From Hyphochytrium catenoides (taxonomy: Eukaryota; Sar; Hyphochytriomycetes; Hyphochytriales; Hyphochytriaceae): DNA of 42,044 bases. The notes under the pieces were generated by a model. That model ran no database searches. It was not told the origin of the DNA and saw only the letters and a program-made list of their open reading frames with translations. Positions 11,301-21,993 of this stretch are shown here, piece by piece. The DNA lies in NCBI GenBank assembly GCA_900088475.1, contig FLMG01004602.1, forward strand, positions 1 to 42,044, written 5' to 3'. Each line of letters starts with the position of its first letter. The first letter of the stretch is position 1. Made by a program: the position numbers and the translations under genes.

Positions 11301-13139
11301 TCCATTGGAGGATTGGGCTGAAGCGTCCCATCGTCCTCCGGCAGGGAGAGGGAGAAGTTCAACTCTACGTGAGGAACTGCAGAGGCCTTCTGAGCGGCCT
11401 GCAAGTAAGAGAGGGATCACAAAGTCGTTAAGTGGCCGCCTAGTAGCGCTCGTCAAGTCGAATACTGAGATGGAAAGGAGAGAACCAGGAGAACGAAGAC
11501 AGATCGCTGTAATGAGTTATAAATGAGAGAAAGCCAAGAACCATCCTCATGTGGCGCCCTGTGCGGTTCATAGCTCTATGTGTCAATTCTCTCCATCTCT
11601 GTCGTCATAATCTGACCTGTCTGCTGCGGCTGCTAAATGCTCCTCGGAATGACCTGACGTCACCTAGATCCACGGTAGCGGTAATAACCTCAACATCTGC
11701 CACCGAGAACTGAGCACCCTGCGCTACGACCTTCCCATTCACCACGATCACCGCACATCCATCATAATAGAGTCGACCACCGTCGCAACCCTAGGTTATG
11801 AGGGTAACAGAAGCGCATGGGGATGGAAAAGGCGATAGGGAGGGTAACTTAGCGAATAGAATAAGACTGAGGAGGAAACGTCTGATGATAATATTCTGAC
11901 CGCCCGGGGTCAGGTTAGCGAATCGGCTGTGGTTCTCTCGCCCCTCCTTGTCTCTCACACTCTATCGTGCATGCAATCTCATTTTCACCCTCTTTAGAAG
12001 GGTTGTCCTGGATAATGGTCAGCTCAGAAGTACCTGCTGATTGGCATAAAGATAGACTCCTCCACTCTTGGCCATAGCGCTCCGCATAAGTTCAACCCTG
12101 GTGTGCAGTTTCCGCAACTGATGGTGAGAGCCACTACCATTGCCAAAGATTTCAACGCCCGCAAGCCCTATCAGGTCATTCACAGTGGTAAGCATAGCCA
12201 ACTATAGAAGATGTGCCCTAAGCAGAGCGTGTAAGAGTGGGAAGAGCTGTGACATACCTAGGTCGATGTGTGGGCTTGCAGGCGTGAACAATTCCTCGCA
12301 GGTCTCAGGAGCGAATATAGTGTCGTTCAAGTGCAGTGCGCCCCAGCCAAAGGGAACCGTTCTCTGGCCAGTGACTTCTCTTATCATGGGGTCAAGAGTG
12401 TGCTCTTGAAGGCTGTAGTCAGGCCTCTAAAATCCAGAATATGAGTGCGTTAGCTATTCTCGGAAGGTAAGCTCAGCAAAGAACCAAGAGGGTATGCCAA
12501 AGAGATGTACGCAAGAGGGAATATGCATGTCTTGTATGTAGATTAGCGCTTGGAGCGGAGAGCTCGAACTGCCGAGGAGCTAGATGTGCGAAGCCTTACC
12601 ATCTCTTTCCAGGGTGTGAACCAGCGCGTCTCCCTATAATTGCCGTCATCAGCCATATAGAGCTGGCAGTAGGTTCAGATTATGTGTGATCTTCTGGATT
12701 GTGTGGACGGCAAACCCACCTTAGGACGAATCCAGACAACTTTGCGGTTGCAGCATAGCACTCTGCAGTTATATCTAACTCCATTGTGGAAAACTGGCAT
12801 CCCAATGTCGCAGAGGATGTCGTCGGTCAAATCACCGCTGAGTATCACTGCAAGGGACTGCCAGCAGTGAAGAAAGGTGTCCTAATGGCGACGAATTAGG
12901 TGGAACGCAGCGATGAGACACCGCGATATAGAATTTACCTGTTCTAGGAAGTGATCCTCACATCCATAGCCACAAAGCTCAAGTTCAGGACCCAGCCGGT
13001 ATTTCGCGCCTTTCTTCTTCGCTTCCTTGATGGACAGTACGACGCGCTCAAGATTGCCATCAAAGTCAAGGGCCCATTGATTGAGGTTGCATGTAGCGAG
13101 CGTCACCAGACGAGACATGCTTTCAACGAAATGCTGCAC
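8349..13139 (-). CDS. glutamine-dependent NAD+ synthetase
   Basis: Converts deamido-NAD to NAD using glutamine and ATP. Exons on the minus strand: 13139-12939, 12881-12720, 12662-12600, 12426-12258, 12167-12034, 11790-11617, 11398-11224, 11039-10936, 10863-10812, 10681-10560, 10292-10217, 10043-9976, 9770-9655, 9569-9509, 9354-9239, 9037-8863, 8656-8559, and a last exon near 8403-8349. The product is about 706 residues, the usual eukaryotic length. The N-terminal glutaminase domain shows the triad: Glu within GPELEL (about 52-54), K121 in IRPK, and the Cys of ETCEEL (about 185). The synthetase domain shows the SGGADS loop (369-374), [12 protein letters not shown] and the [16 protein letters not shown] block. 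The start may instead be the Met at 13118, because the family usually begins [15 protein letters not shown]. The last acceptor is irregular (see findings). The gene is divergent from the protease gene at 13896. Confidence 0.95.
10377..10424. repeat. two-copy tandem repeat in a NAD+ synthetase intron
   Basis: The unit caccaacggttaatgaggct, followed by ctga, occurs twice head to tail inside the intron between exons 10 and 11. Confidence 0.85.
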
Positions 13140-13895
13140 CTCAGGCCTTGCTCTAAACTGGTGTCTGTTGGATCCTGCTTTCGTCTTAACTTCTGTTCCG
13201 ACTCTGACACTCTGACAACGCTGAGTAGGAGATGGGGCAGTTCTCGATCAACTGTCCGTGCTATCATCTGCTGCTCCTGCTGCGGCTCCTCCTCCGCCTT
13301 GCATGACATGACTGACATGACTGACATGACCTCTTTGACATGACCAGAGCTCGTCAGAAAACTTAATCGTAATGGGAAGAAAGATCTGGGAACATTTGAA
13401 ACCTTTCTTCATCGAAATAATTGAAATGTATATAAGCATCAGTGCAGTCTCTTGGGCGTGGCCACAGTTTGAGGTTCCTAGTTATTTCGCATGATGATGT
13501 CAACATGATCGGACCCACAGCCTTGAAGCTTTCAGATGAGAACAGAAACCTTTCTGGATGAGCTTTCCAAAGCTGTCCGTTACCAGCCTCTTCTGGCAAT
13601 CATCCTTTCATGTGCTTTATCAGTTTTTTCAGTTCACCTTGTGCACCTCATTTGGGGCGCTGTCTTGGGCCGATGCGCTTGTCTCTGCATACACTTGGCA
13701 GCTCAAGACGAGACTCAAGACCGGCCAACAGCTCCCATCATCTATCCTCAAACCTTGTATGTTGGCCCAAGGTCAGTTCACGTCTGTGTCTTCTGGAACC
13801 GCGCCTGCAATTGTAATTGTTACTTCACGGGGTCCGCCGGCATTCGGAGCTCAGAGAGACATTGTTATGCGGAGCGACTTTGCCTAATTGGATGA
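13140..13895. promoter_or_regulatory. divergent intergenic region, probable shared promoter
   Basis: About 756 bp separate the minus-strand NAD+ synthetase start from the plus-strand protease start, so both promoters must lie here or in upstream exons. The stretch 13303-13343 holds four close copies of tgacatgac. Two overlapping open frames at 13536-13895 and 13558-13887 look like chance, although the second ends only nine bases before the protease ATG. No core promoter motif can be assigned with confidence. Confidence 0.4.
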
Positions 13896-14601
13896 TTGCT
13901 GTCAGAACTCCTTGCTGTTGAGGGGAGAGTAGGTGGCTCCATTTTAGCGCAATATAACAGACACAGCTCAAAAATGTGGGAGAAAGGCTCCACCTTATAC
14001 AAGTCAGCCGTGTTCTGCGCTAATGTTGCCCTTTGGGTTCCGGTGGGAATCGCCTTCAACGACCACTTCTACAGCGTTGCTACCGTCTCGGGTAGATCAA
14101 TGCAGCCAACTCTCAACCCCGAACTGGGGAAGGGAGGTTCCTCAAGAGATAGGGTTATTATCAGTCGCTTACATAGGGCTTCATACAAAAAAGGTGACGT
14201 CTATGTCATGAAGTAAGTACAGTTTTGGTGTTTTACCTGTTGGCCTGCACCTCATACACTGATGATCAGGAGCCCGACAAAGCCCGGTAAGACCATTGTT
14301 AAACGCATAGTGGGTCTACAAGGCGAATGGGTGAGAATGCCAGATGCAGAGATGATCCGGATACCAATGGGAAGCTGCTGGGTAGAAGGCGACAATGAAT
14401 CCACAAGTGAAGATAGCAAGACCTATGGACCGGTAAGGAGAACAGATGCGATGACGAAAGTTGCCAGCTTATTAACTCGACCTCCGACGTAAGGTCCCTT
14501 TGGCTCTTGTGGAAGGCAAGGTCGTGGGCATCATCTGGCCGCCAAGTCGGATAGGAAAGCTTCCCACTAAAGACCCGGTTGGGAGACGCATAGAAACGTG
14601 A
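13896..14601 (+). CDS. mitochondrial inner-membrane-peptidase-like signal peptidase (IMP2 type, S26 family)
   Basis: Serine/lysine protease that removes bipartite sorting signals on the intermembrane-space side of the mitochondrial inner membrane. Exons: 13896-14212, 14270-14432 and 14494-14601, in consistent phase (195 residues). The first ATG was taken. An in-frame Met at 13974 (MWEKGSTLYKSAV) gives 169 residues, closer to the usual IMP2 length. A hydrophobic segment (about 38-54) precedes the active-site box VSGRSMQPTLNP, where the Ser is about residue 68. The general-base Lys lies in KTIVKRIVGLQGEWV (about 117). The C-terminal box IPMGSCWVEGDNESTSEDSK matches the family's P-x-G-x-x-WVEGDN-x-x-S-x-DS pattern, followed by YGPV and IIWPPSR. 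The GYxWVEGD and WPP features fit IMP2 better than IMP1, but the subunit assignment is not certain. Confidence 0.9.
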
Positions 14602-16237
14602 CCCATCTCCTCTTAGGCCATCATCAGAAGACCGTCGCTTAAACGCGCATGCACATTATCGCTGTTACAACTAATGCCCTTATTTATGAATGATCTATAA
14701 ACAACACTTGGAAAAAAGCCTAGGCCAAGAAAGTAAAGTCACTAGAGTGAGAAAGTTGACACTCCATTGCCACGTGTTATTACCTAGGACCTGGCACGAA
14801 TGGAAGCCGAAGCTTGTGTTGCACAAGTTAGTGCCAATTCTTCAACACATTTTTATAAAACAATCACATTAGAACATGGATCTCCTTCTCTCATCATCCC
14901 AACCTCATCGCCACTTCTGTGCCCCTTATGAACCCTTATCCCTTCCATGGAGACTAACCTCCGCTGAGGAAGGCTCAATAGGATAGCTATTGCCAAAGAT
15001 AATATCGCCTAAGGTCAGCATCACGAAAGCGATGTGCCGATGAGGAGGAAGAGGGGGAAGAGAAAACCGACGACCCCATAGGCTAGAGGAGGCTGTACGT
15101 AGCGCGATGAGTGGCGTTCAATCTTAACAGCCACAACGACGACAAAAGAAAACTCAAAGAGCTGCAAATGGATGACAAGAGAGAACGTCTAGCGACAGAT
15201 GGAGAGTTGGAGCGCAGCTAGCGCAGAGAGTACTATGAAGAGAGTTCGCATTGAAGCTTCATCAGAACTAGCTTCATAACTTCATCATCAATCATCATCA
15301 AGATTATTGTTGCTGCCTTGTAAAAACAATCATACAAGCCACCCAGAAATCCTCCTGGGGTAGGAATATTTCATTGCAGAGCTTATTTTTCCCTACAAAC
15401 AATGCAAAAAGGGAGACTTGACTCAAGGTTGCAATCCATAGTTCCCGGAAGGTTACACTATTGCAACTCTTGACTGGTGGTGAGAGACTACAGTAATACG
15501 CTCCACAAGATACGTTACACTGAGGTATTGTAGCGGCATAGAAAGTAGTAATACACTCGCGCCGCGCGGCTGCCGCCCTTCATTCCTTAACGAAACTCAT
15601 TGTCTTGCGATCAAAAGCTGCTGAAGACGGAGATCTGTGAGGCCTGGCAAGAAGATTATTGCCACCACCTATCATTGGCGGATTCTCCTCTCCATACATC
15701 AAGGTAAGAAGAAGGAAGAGACGATTCCTGGCTATAAGTTATGATGGGAGCATCTGGAAGGGTTTAGCGTCTAGCCTTGGAGCCTGAGGTTCCAGGAAAA
15801 GTTGACTTTAGGAAGGGTTGGCAGTGAGCGACTTCTGAGGATCAAGCAACATCGGGTGATGACGAAGAAGCAAAGACAACAACTTTAAAACTGAAGTTCG
15901 TTGATGACTCGCATACGCACTGAACCCCTTCGCGCCGATGGTCTTCCATAACTTATGGCACTATGGGGTAGTGTTAGGACCTTTTAGAATAGCGTAAGGG
16001 AAATAGAGGGTGTCAGCAACCGTGACCATTTCAAATGTTGTGGGGGTGATGACGAACTTTTAGCCAAAGCAACAACTTTTCTGAAGTCCGTTGATGACCG
16101 AGCAAGCTGAACCCCTTGCATTGGAATGGAGGCAGTGGCCAGTACTTGGAGGGGTAGCAATTATGGGGTGTCACATGTCACTCCTAGATCACTTAGCTGC
16201 TTATGCTGACGAATCATTTGCTCTCTTGGTGCTACAG
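14602..16237. other. gene-poor intergenic stretch upstream of eL28
   Basis: No open frame here looks like a known protein. It contains two diverged direct repeats (about 15857-15975 and 16045-16165) and presumably the eL28 promoter and 5' untranslated region. Nothing else stands out. Confidence 0.5.
15857..16165 (+). repeat. pair of diverged direct repeats
   Basis: Both copies begin gtgatgacgaa and continue through a caacaactttt segment, then an agtccgttgatgac-like segment, a gaacccctt segment and a ggggtag segment, in the same order. The copies differ by many substitutions and small indels. They lie immediately upstream of the eL28 gene. Confidence 0.6.
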
Positions 16238-16947
16238 ATGTCGGACGCTCTCACCTGGTTGCTCGTCAAGAACAGCAATGCCTTCCTTGTGAAGGCTAAC
16301 GGCAGGACCAGACGCACTGGCGCCGTTCAGTTCAGCAGGGAGTCTGGAAACCTGTACAACTTGAACACCTTCAAGTACTCTGGCCTTGCCAACTCTAAGA
16401 CCGTTGACCTGAACCTCAAGGACAAGACTGTACGAATATAATCTTCTGTCCTCATGTCTGCTTGGTATTTGGTGTCTGTATATCGCCATTTCTTCTCTTA
16501 AGGCATTGCTCGTCTCGTTACTTACCTGTGGCTGGGCCTCAAGCTGGGATTCTCAAGATATTGTGCTTCAAGCTGGGATTTGCGAGACATTCTGTTGAGC
16601 GTTAGCTCGTTCTCTGCACTCCTTCATGACTAGATTCTGAGCCTTCAGGAGGAATCATATTCGCGTCACTCATTTTACCTCGTCAATCCTCCTGGTAGGT
16701 CTACCTCACCACCAAGGTGAAAGGCAAGGCTCGCAAGCCTGCCAAGGCTACCGCCACGGTCCCTCTCAAGAAGGGATTCAGGAAGGTCGCCAAGACCATC
16801 ACCAACACCGTTGCTTCCAACTACTACCGTGAGGACCTCAAGGCCGCTGCTCTGGCCCGCTGGACCAACCTGAACAGAGTGGCTCAGATTGAGAAGGGTG
16901 TAGTGAAGAAGGCTAAGGTCCGCCGCTCTAGAAATGTAAGAAGCTAA
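16238..16947 (+). CDS. RPL28: large-subunit ribosomal protein eL28
   Basis: Structural protein of the cytosolic 60S subunit. Exons: 16238-16429 and 16699-16947 (146 residues; plant and animal forms have about 137-145). The start is the ATG giving MSDALTWLLVKNSNAFLVK, which matches the family's N-terminal Trp-x-x-x-x-x-x-Asn-x-Phe-LVK pattern. Further signatures are FSRESGNLYNLNTFKYSGLA and KKGFRKVAK, then SNYYREDLKAAALARW near the C-terminus. The ATG follows directly after an acceptor-like ctacag, so a 5'-untranslated intron is possible. Codon choice is much more biased than in the neighbouring genes (mostly aag, ctc, acc, gtc and gcc), as expected for a highly expressed gene. The alternative of splicing at aat|gtaaga before the stop is less likely, since the frame ends cleanly three codons later. 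Confidence 0.95.
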
Positions 16948-16951
16948 GCGC

Positions 16952-16968
16952 TATGTCTTTGACATAGA
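16952..16968. other. short perfect hairpin just after the eL28 stop
   Basis: The sequence ctatgtc-ttt-gacatag forms a 7-bp perfect stem with a 3-nt loop five bases after the stop codon. It may be chance or a 3'-untranslated-region structure. Confidence 0.4.
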
Positions 16969-17362
16969 TGAATGAGCGGAGAGGAGAAAGAGGCGGGTTG
17001 TGCAGATTGCCGCGGCTCCTCCTCATGAGGAAGTCTGCTAATAAAGGCACAAGCTCCGACATTATAGTCGCTTCCGACAAAAACCGGGATATCCCTGGCA
17101 TCTTTCACCTCTCTATCACTGTCCGGTCTCCCGTCTCCCCTATTCTCTCCTTCCTCCTCTACATCGTTCCGAATGGTGGTCAGGCTGAGAGTGATAACCG
17201 AGGAAGTCTGAGTGATAAGAGGGTCTAAGTATCAACTACCGTGAGAAGAAGGAAGTGAGGGTGGTCTCATTGGGAACTTTCTGACACTTGAAAACCGAAA
17301 GGCTAGAAGCAGTGAAGGAAAGGCGCCCTCAACATGAACTAGCATGATTTTCACTTATGTTA
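16969..17362. other. intergenic region between convergent genes
   Basis: These 394 bp hold the 3' ends of eL28 (+) and of the multi-pass membrane gene (-). The open frame at 16968-17228 has no family resemblance. No other feature is seen. Confidence 0.6.
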
Positions 17363-18823
17363 TCAACTGTAGAACTTCATCTGCCACTCATTCTCATACA
17401 CTGCGACTGTGTACAAACCCCAGCAGATAAGGGTCAAAACGATGATGTTGATATTGTGAGCAGGAGCGGTGAACATGAGCCGAAGGTAGTCTTCAGCGAC
17501 GTAGACAAAGAGGCCATCAAGACAGATTTTCACCAAGATAATAAAGAAGGTGAGTGCAAGCCCGTTATCAGCCAGAGACTTGAAGTCGCTACGTAGAGGG
17601 AACCCCGTGCAATTTTCCCCGACAGGGCCATAAAGAGCTGTGTCAAAGATTCCCGCTAGTACGAGTGCCAGCCAAGGGATTGCGCTGCCAATTGAAGAAA
17701 AGCATGAGCAAAGATGGTCTAAAAGATGCAATGGAGGGAAGGAGCTTATAAACGCTTGTTGGATGAGAAAGACCGGGTACAGACTACTCTTAGACAGAAG
17801 CAATAAGCTCTGACTTAAGGCGACGGCTGATAACGGAGCAATAATAGAGGCACCAAGGAAGCCTCAGCACCAGCGCGCAGAAATGAGACGTAATATCAAT
17901 TCTCTGGAGTACGGAAGAGAGAGAGACAGAGAGCCTTACCCTATCGCAATGTCCGCTCCCCTCCAGATTCTTGTGGACCTGAATGGTGGTCTTCGCTTTT
18001 TCTTCAGAATATACCGCGCCACAAGTTGTTGATAATCACAGCGGGAGCAGATTTGACAGACCCAGATCATCAGGGCATAAAGGGCCTTCCCAATGTCTTC
18101 TACCTTCTTCCGTTCTCCTCCATCCTCTGTCTCGGCCTGCTTCATGTCTACACCGTTCTTGGCCCCTGCGGCGCTGTCAAAGCCGTAGAGACCCCCCAAC
18201 AGTAGTGATTCACACCAGATTGCGGCGATGCAGGCTACCACGAAGATATCTTCATTCGTTAACACGGTGACTGCTGACTTGATCATTTGGAACTCAACGC
18301 GGAGAAGAGAGCGGAGGAGAGAGACTACTATTGGCCAGCAAATGAGAAAAGCTCTCCACCCCTGCTCCCCTGCGTTCTCTCTGATATATGGGATGCAATA
18401 GTTCAAGCCCAGATCCAATACCTGGAGGCTGAACAGTAGAATAAATAAAGGGGCGACGAGGTGTAGCTTTTGCCAGCCCATTGATATGGTGGCAGTGACG
18501 AGGCTGGACAGAAGGAGGAGCAAGGAAAGAGAACAGCCAAGTAAATTGATAAGGGCAGGAGAAAAGCAGCAGGGATAACAATGGTCAGTAAGGTAGTAGA
18601 CGGCGGATTGCAAGTGCTCGTGCATAGAACTATATGAAGAGTAGGAATAGAAGACTTTTGATGAATAATAGGTTAGCAGGAAGCTTAGGTGACAGACCTC
18701 AAAAAAGGACAACTTGATAGGGACCCAAGGGGCAAAAGAAGAGGATACTACGGAGTGGGGGAGATGGCCAAAAGAGAAAAAGAGATTAAGATGACCAGCT
18801 GGAAGAGAGAGAGAAAGGAAAAG

Positions 18824-18857
<34 letters not shown>

Positions 18858-20107
18858 AAGAGAGAGAAGAGATCAGAGTAGGAGAGGGATGGGAAGAGAG
18901 TAGAGGAAGGTGGGAGATTGGAAGGACTCACCTGACAATAGACCCGGCTAACCATGCATAAACTACGTTGACGCCTGTCCCTACGAGAACTATGAAATAT
19001 ACCGCCGTCGCCATAAAAAGCGAGATAAAGCTGTGGCGCAAAGAAGATTTGCTGATACGTAACACCACCAGACAGATTGTGAGCCCGATGAACCAGCCGA
19101 TGAGTCCTTTGCGAACTGCACCCTTGATTGCCTCCACAGAGAAGGGTTCGCATGTGCACCTGATTGAAAAGAGAGCAGACCACGGAATATTCATTAGAGA
19201 GAGCAAGTAGGAGCAGCTTATTATAGGGAGTAGTGCAGCAATAAAGAGAGCCTATCGGGGTAATAGGAGGCAAAGGGATGATGGCGGATCATCACTCGCT
19301 GAAGGAGAGAAGAGGGAGAGATGGACCTAGATAAGCAAAAAAACCGGTTCCTTACGTCATCAGCGTTGTCTCTGCCTCGCTATAGCAAAGCGTCAGGAAG
19401 GAGGACACCTCTGGCAAGGAAAGGAGTGCGTACATCCCAGCGAAAAGGAAGGTTGAGACCGCCATCGCTTTTCCTCTAAGCCTAAGGTCTCCTTTGGTGA
19501 TGGGAGTGGATATATTGATCAGCTGCACACCAGGACCTCGAGAAGCCATACTCTTAAGCATATACGTGAGGTCGCCCTCGCCTCCACGATCTCCCCCAGC
19601 ACCAGAACCCTCTCCGCCTCCTTCCCTTCTTGTTCCTCTCCCATTATCTGCATCCTTGGCGACGTCTACCAACGCATGCACTGCATGAACTGCTGATCTT
19701 GCTTGGCTCCACAGTCTCGCAGAAGCGGTCTTTCCACTGCCAATAGATGGAGAAGGAGTGATTGCTGAGGCCTGAGATGGAGAGATTGCAGTTACAGTGC
19801 CCTCTTGGTAAGAAACGGGGCTAGAAGAACGTTCTCCCACTCCTTCATCTCCAATTTCTGGTCCCGGGAGGGCATGTGACACTCTCCTTTGTTTGTTGGC
19901 TTTTACAATCTCGGCTCTTCGCTGCGGATCAAGGCCGCCTGTAGGGCTGGGACCACCGTCAGTGCTGACGGAACGCAGTCCAATACGCGCTGGAGGAGGT
20001 TCTGGCTGAATCTTGAAACTTAAGGATGGAATCACCCCTGGGCGAGTTGATGGTGCGGAGTTGACATTTGGAGGGGAGGAGGAGGAAGTAGGCTTCTCCT
20101 CTGCCAT
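17363..20107 (-). CDS. unrecognised multi-pass membrane protein with a long disordered N-terminus
   Basis: I do not recognise the family. Exons on the minus strand: 20107-19356, 19216-18932, 18629-17940 and 17684-17363. All three junctions keep phase, giving 682 residues. The ATG at 20107 opens MAEEKPTSSSSPPNVNSAPS. About 200 residues follow that are rich in Ser, Pro and Gly and probably cytosolic and disordered. Then come roughly 11-12 hydrophobic segments, for example MAVSTFLFAGMYALLSLP, LIGWFIGLTICLVVLRI, SLSLLLLLSSLVTATI, LTFFIILVKICLDGLFVYV and IIVLTLICWGLYTVAVY. An acidic-basic loop (KQAETEDGGERKKVED) and a basic KKKRRPP segment lie between later helices. The third exon start was chosen because only that acceptor keeps phase. 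Its upstream intron holds a long GA tract. It may be a transporter or channel, but nothing specific supports a function. Confidence 0.7.
18803..18872. repeat. GA-rich microsatellite in an intron
   Basis: Near-pure gagaga runs with occasional aaa interruptions lie in the intron between exons 2 and 3 of the membrane-protein gene. On the coding strand this is a ct tract upstream of the exon 3 acceptor. Confidence 0.85.
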
Positions 20108-21367
20108 TATGGCCTAAAGTCCCAAGCAACTGGTCCTAGCCAGCAACAACTTTCTGACGGCCAATGCAGGAGCTTTTCAGTATGGTAGGAAAGGGGACGG
20201 CGTCTCCCGATGACGGTAAAATAGCTCCATCATCTACTTTCCGTTTAGAGTTTCTCTCTTTTCTTTCCGCTCAGACAGCATCCTCCTCGCTGTTGCTATG
20301 TATGGTGGGGAGCTTCATGGTCTTCCCAACCGTTCCGCTAAGCACTACCTCACAATCTTCTTATAGCAAGTGCCAACTGTGGCCGGACAGTGATAACTGC
20401 TGCCTAGCAAGCTAGAAGCTCGTTATTGTAAGGTCGAACAGCCATAGGAGGGAACAACCAACATTAAAAGCAAGAGGACATGAGAAGCTTCAGAGCTCAG
20501 ACCACTTGTTCCGGCACACAGGCCCAGTGAAGAAGGGGAAGGGTGACGATATGGCGGACACAGAGAAGATAAAATCTCTGCAATGCTGTCTGCCGATATG
20601 CAAGGGCCGCCACTAGGCATATAGGATAGCTCAAGCTAACGATGAATAGGCTAAGACTGCCAGTTCCACATCTCTTGTTCGATAGATTAGCGATGTCGCT
20701 TAATTGGGGACAGGAGGCCGCTGCCCAAGGAGAGAATGACCCATTAGTATGTTGTGGGGCTAGCGCTGTGAGACAGTTCGGACTGACATGTGTCTTAGCT
20801 TTTACCACCTTGCTCTTCATATTCTCTCTTCCTCCGCTAAGCAGTATCAGCAGGACAGGCAACAAGAAGAGGAAGGGGATGTTGCTCTGCTAGCACCGAA
20901 GGGAAGAAGATGAGACAGGCAAGACCAGTGCTGGAGGAGGTAGCCAAAGTCGAGTAGAAGGTGAAGGAAGCCTGCACTCTCGCTCGTCCTCCTGCCCTTA
21001 TCGAATGAAGGAAGCAAGAACGGAGTATAAGAAAGGGAAGAGCCATGGGAAGAGGGTATAAGAAGTTAAGGTCAGCCATTGCCAAGGGCAATCAATATGA
21101 GGGGACTCTTGCCTAGAGGAGGAAGGAAGAAGAGGAAGGGAGCGGGTTGACCAGTGCTGCGTGCACGTCATCCATCTGATGGGCAAGGAAGGAGGTCTCT
21201 CTGGAATCTGTAACCGACGAGGATTGCCTTCAGACAGGTACGACGAATAAAAGTGTGGTGTGTTATCCCTAGAATTTAGTTACCTTTTTGAAGTACTTTG
21301 ATAACTTATTTCAGGAAGGCGGATCAGCTTTAGATTCAGAGGTCTGCCCAGACTGTACAGCTTCTTC
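20108..21367. other. intergenic region between the membrane-protein gene and tRNA-Tyr
   Basis: No recognisable gene lies here. Open frames exist on both strands (minus 20497-20865, plus 20164-20415 and 20642-20893) but overlap one another, lack splice-supported extensions and show no known motif. The promoter of the minus-strand membrane gene should lie just right of 20107. Confidence 0.5.
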
Positions 21368-21450
21368 CCGGCCTTAGCTCAGTTGGTAGAGCGATTGACT
21401 GTAGTAGTCACAGACATCAATTGGTCGCTGGTTCGATTCCGGCAGGCCGG
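21368..21450 (+). tRNA. tRNA-Tyr (anticodon GTA) with an 11-nt intron
   Basis: All four arms fold cleanly. The acceptor CCGGCCT pairs with AGGCCGG. The D stem GCTC pairs with GAGC around an 8-nt loop. The anticodon stem ATTGA pairs with TCAAT, and the mature loop is CTGTAGA. The T stem GCTGG pairs with CCGGC around TTCGATT. An 11-nt intron (tagtcacagac) follows the base after the anticodon, the canonical nuclear tRNA intron site. Internal promoter boxes are visible: A box TAGCTCAGTTGG (21375-21386) and B box GGTTCGATTCC (21430-21440). CCA is not encoded. Nuclear tRNA-Tyr genes carry an intron in nearly all eukaryotes, which fits. Confidence 0.96.
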
Positions 21451-21454
21451 AAGC

Positions 21455-21460
21455 TTTTTT
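21455..21460 (+). terminator. RNA polymerase III terminator of tRNA-Tyr
   Basis: A run of six T residues begins four bases after the end of the tRNA acceptor stem, the usual Pol III stop signal. Confidence 0.85.
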
Positions 21461-21993
21461 CCATCCAAGGTTTGGTACTACTCCTACTGTAATTCACTTG
21501 ATACCTCTTCACTCGTACAGTAGAGCTATGGCTTTCCTTGTAAACATCGCCCACGGTCAGTTACTACCCTTTCGCTTCAATTAGACGCATATACAGTTAT
21601 GTATTCCACCAAGAATAATACCTTACTATAGAGTGATCATCGTGCTCTTTTTTACAGGAAGTCTATCGTTATTCAAACCCATCATTGTCGCATATCGTGG
21701 TGCGGGTACAAGAAGAGCGTACTGACGATCGGTCTAAAATGCTGTCATCACAATCCGACTTTCTTATTATTTTGTCGCCGCAATCGTTGAGCTTCATTTC
21801 TGATTTGAGAAGATCAATTAGCGTTGACCATCCAATAGCTTTCTTCAGAATTACGTCGAAAATCTCGATAAGCCGCCAGGTAGCTAGAGTTGAGTCCAGC
21901 TGAGGCGGGCTTGCTATCCGTGACGTGTGAGCCTGACGGAACCATAGCAGAGATAGGCCGCTTGTGGCTGTCAAAGCTGAGAGCGGAGGGAGG
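21461..21993. promoter_or_regulatory. upstream region of P5CS
   Basis: These 533 bp between the Pol III terminator and the P5CS ATG should hold the promoter and 5' leader. An in-frame gtg at 21964 extends the P5CS frame by ten codons but is not a likely eukaryotic start. Overlapping open frames on both strands are considered chance. No core promoter motif is assigned. Confidence 0.4.

Noticed and set aside
13558-13887. 109-codon open frame just upstream of the protease gene
   Set aside because: It ends nine bases before the protease ATG in another frame, has a shadow frame of similar length, and shows no family resemblance. The protease has a good start of its own.
16091-16237. N-terminal extension of the eL28 frame
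   Set aside because: The frame is open upstream of 16238, but eL28 proteins start at MSxxLxWxLxKxxNxF. The extra residues have no counterpart, and an acceptor-like cag lies directly before the ATG.
17936-19273. 445-codon minus-strand open frame read as one protein
   Set aside because: Its 5' half is a ct-rich intron read through as poly-Ser/Leu. Phase and splice sites place only 18629-17940 of it in the coding exon.
21964-21993. ten-codon upstream extension of P5CS
   Set aside because: It would need a GTG start. The ATG at 21994 is in frame and adequate.
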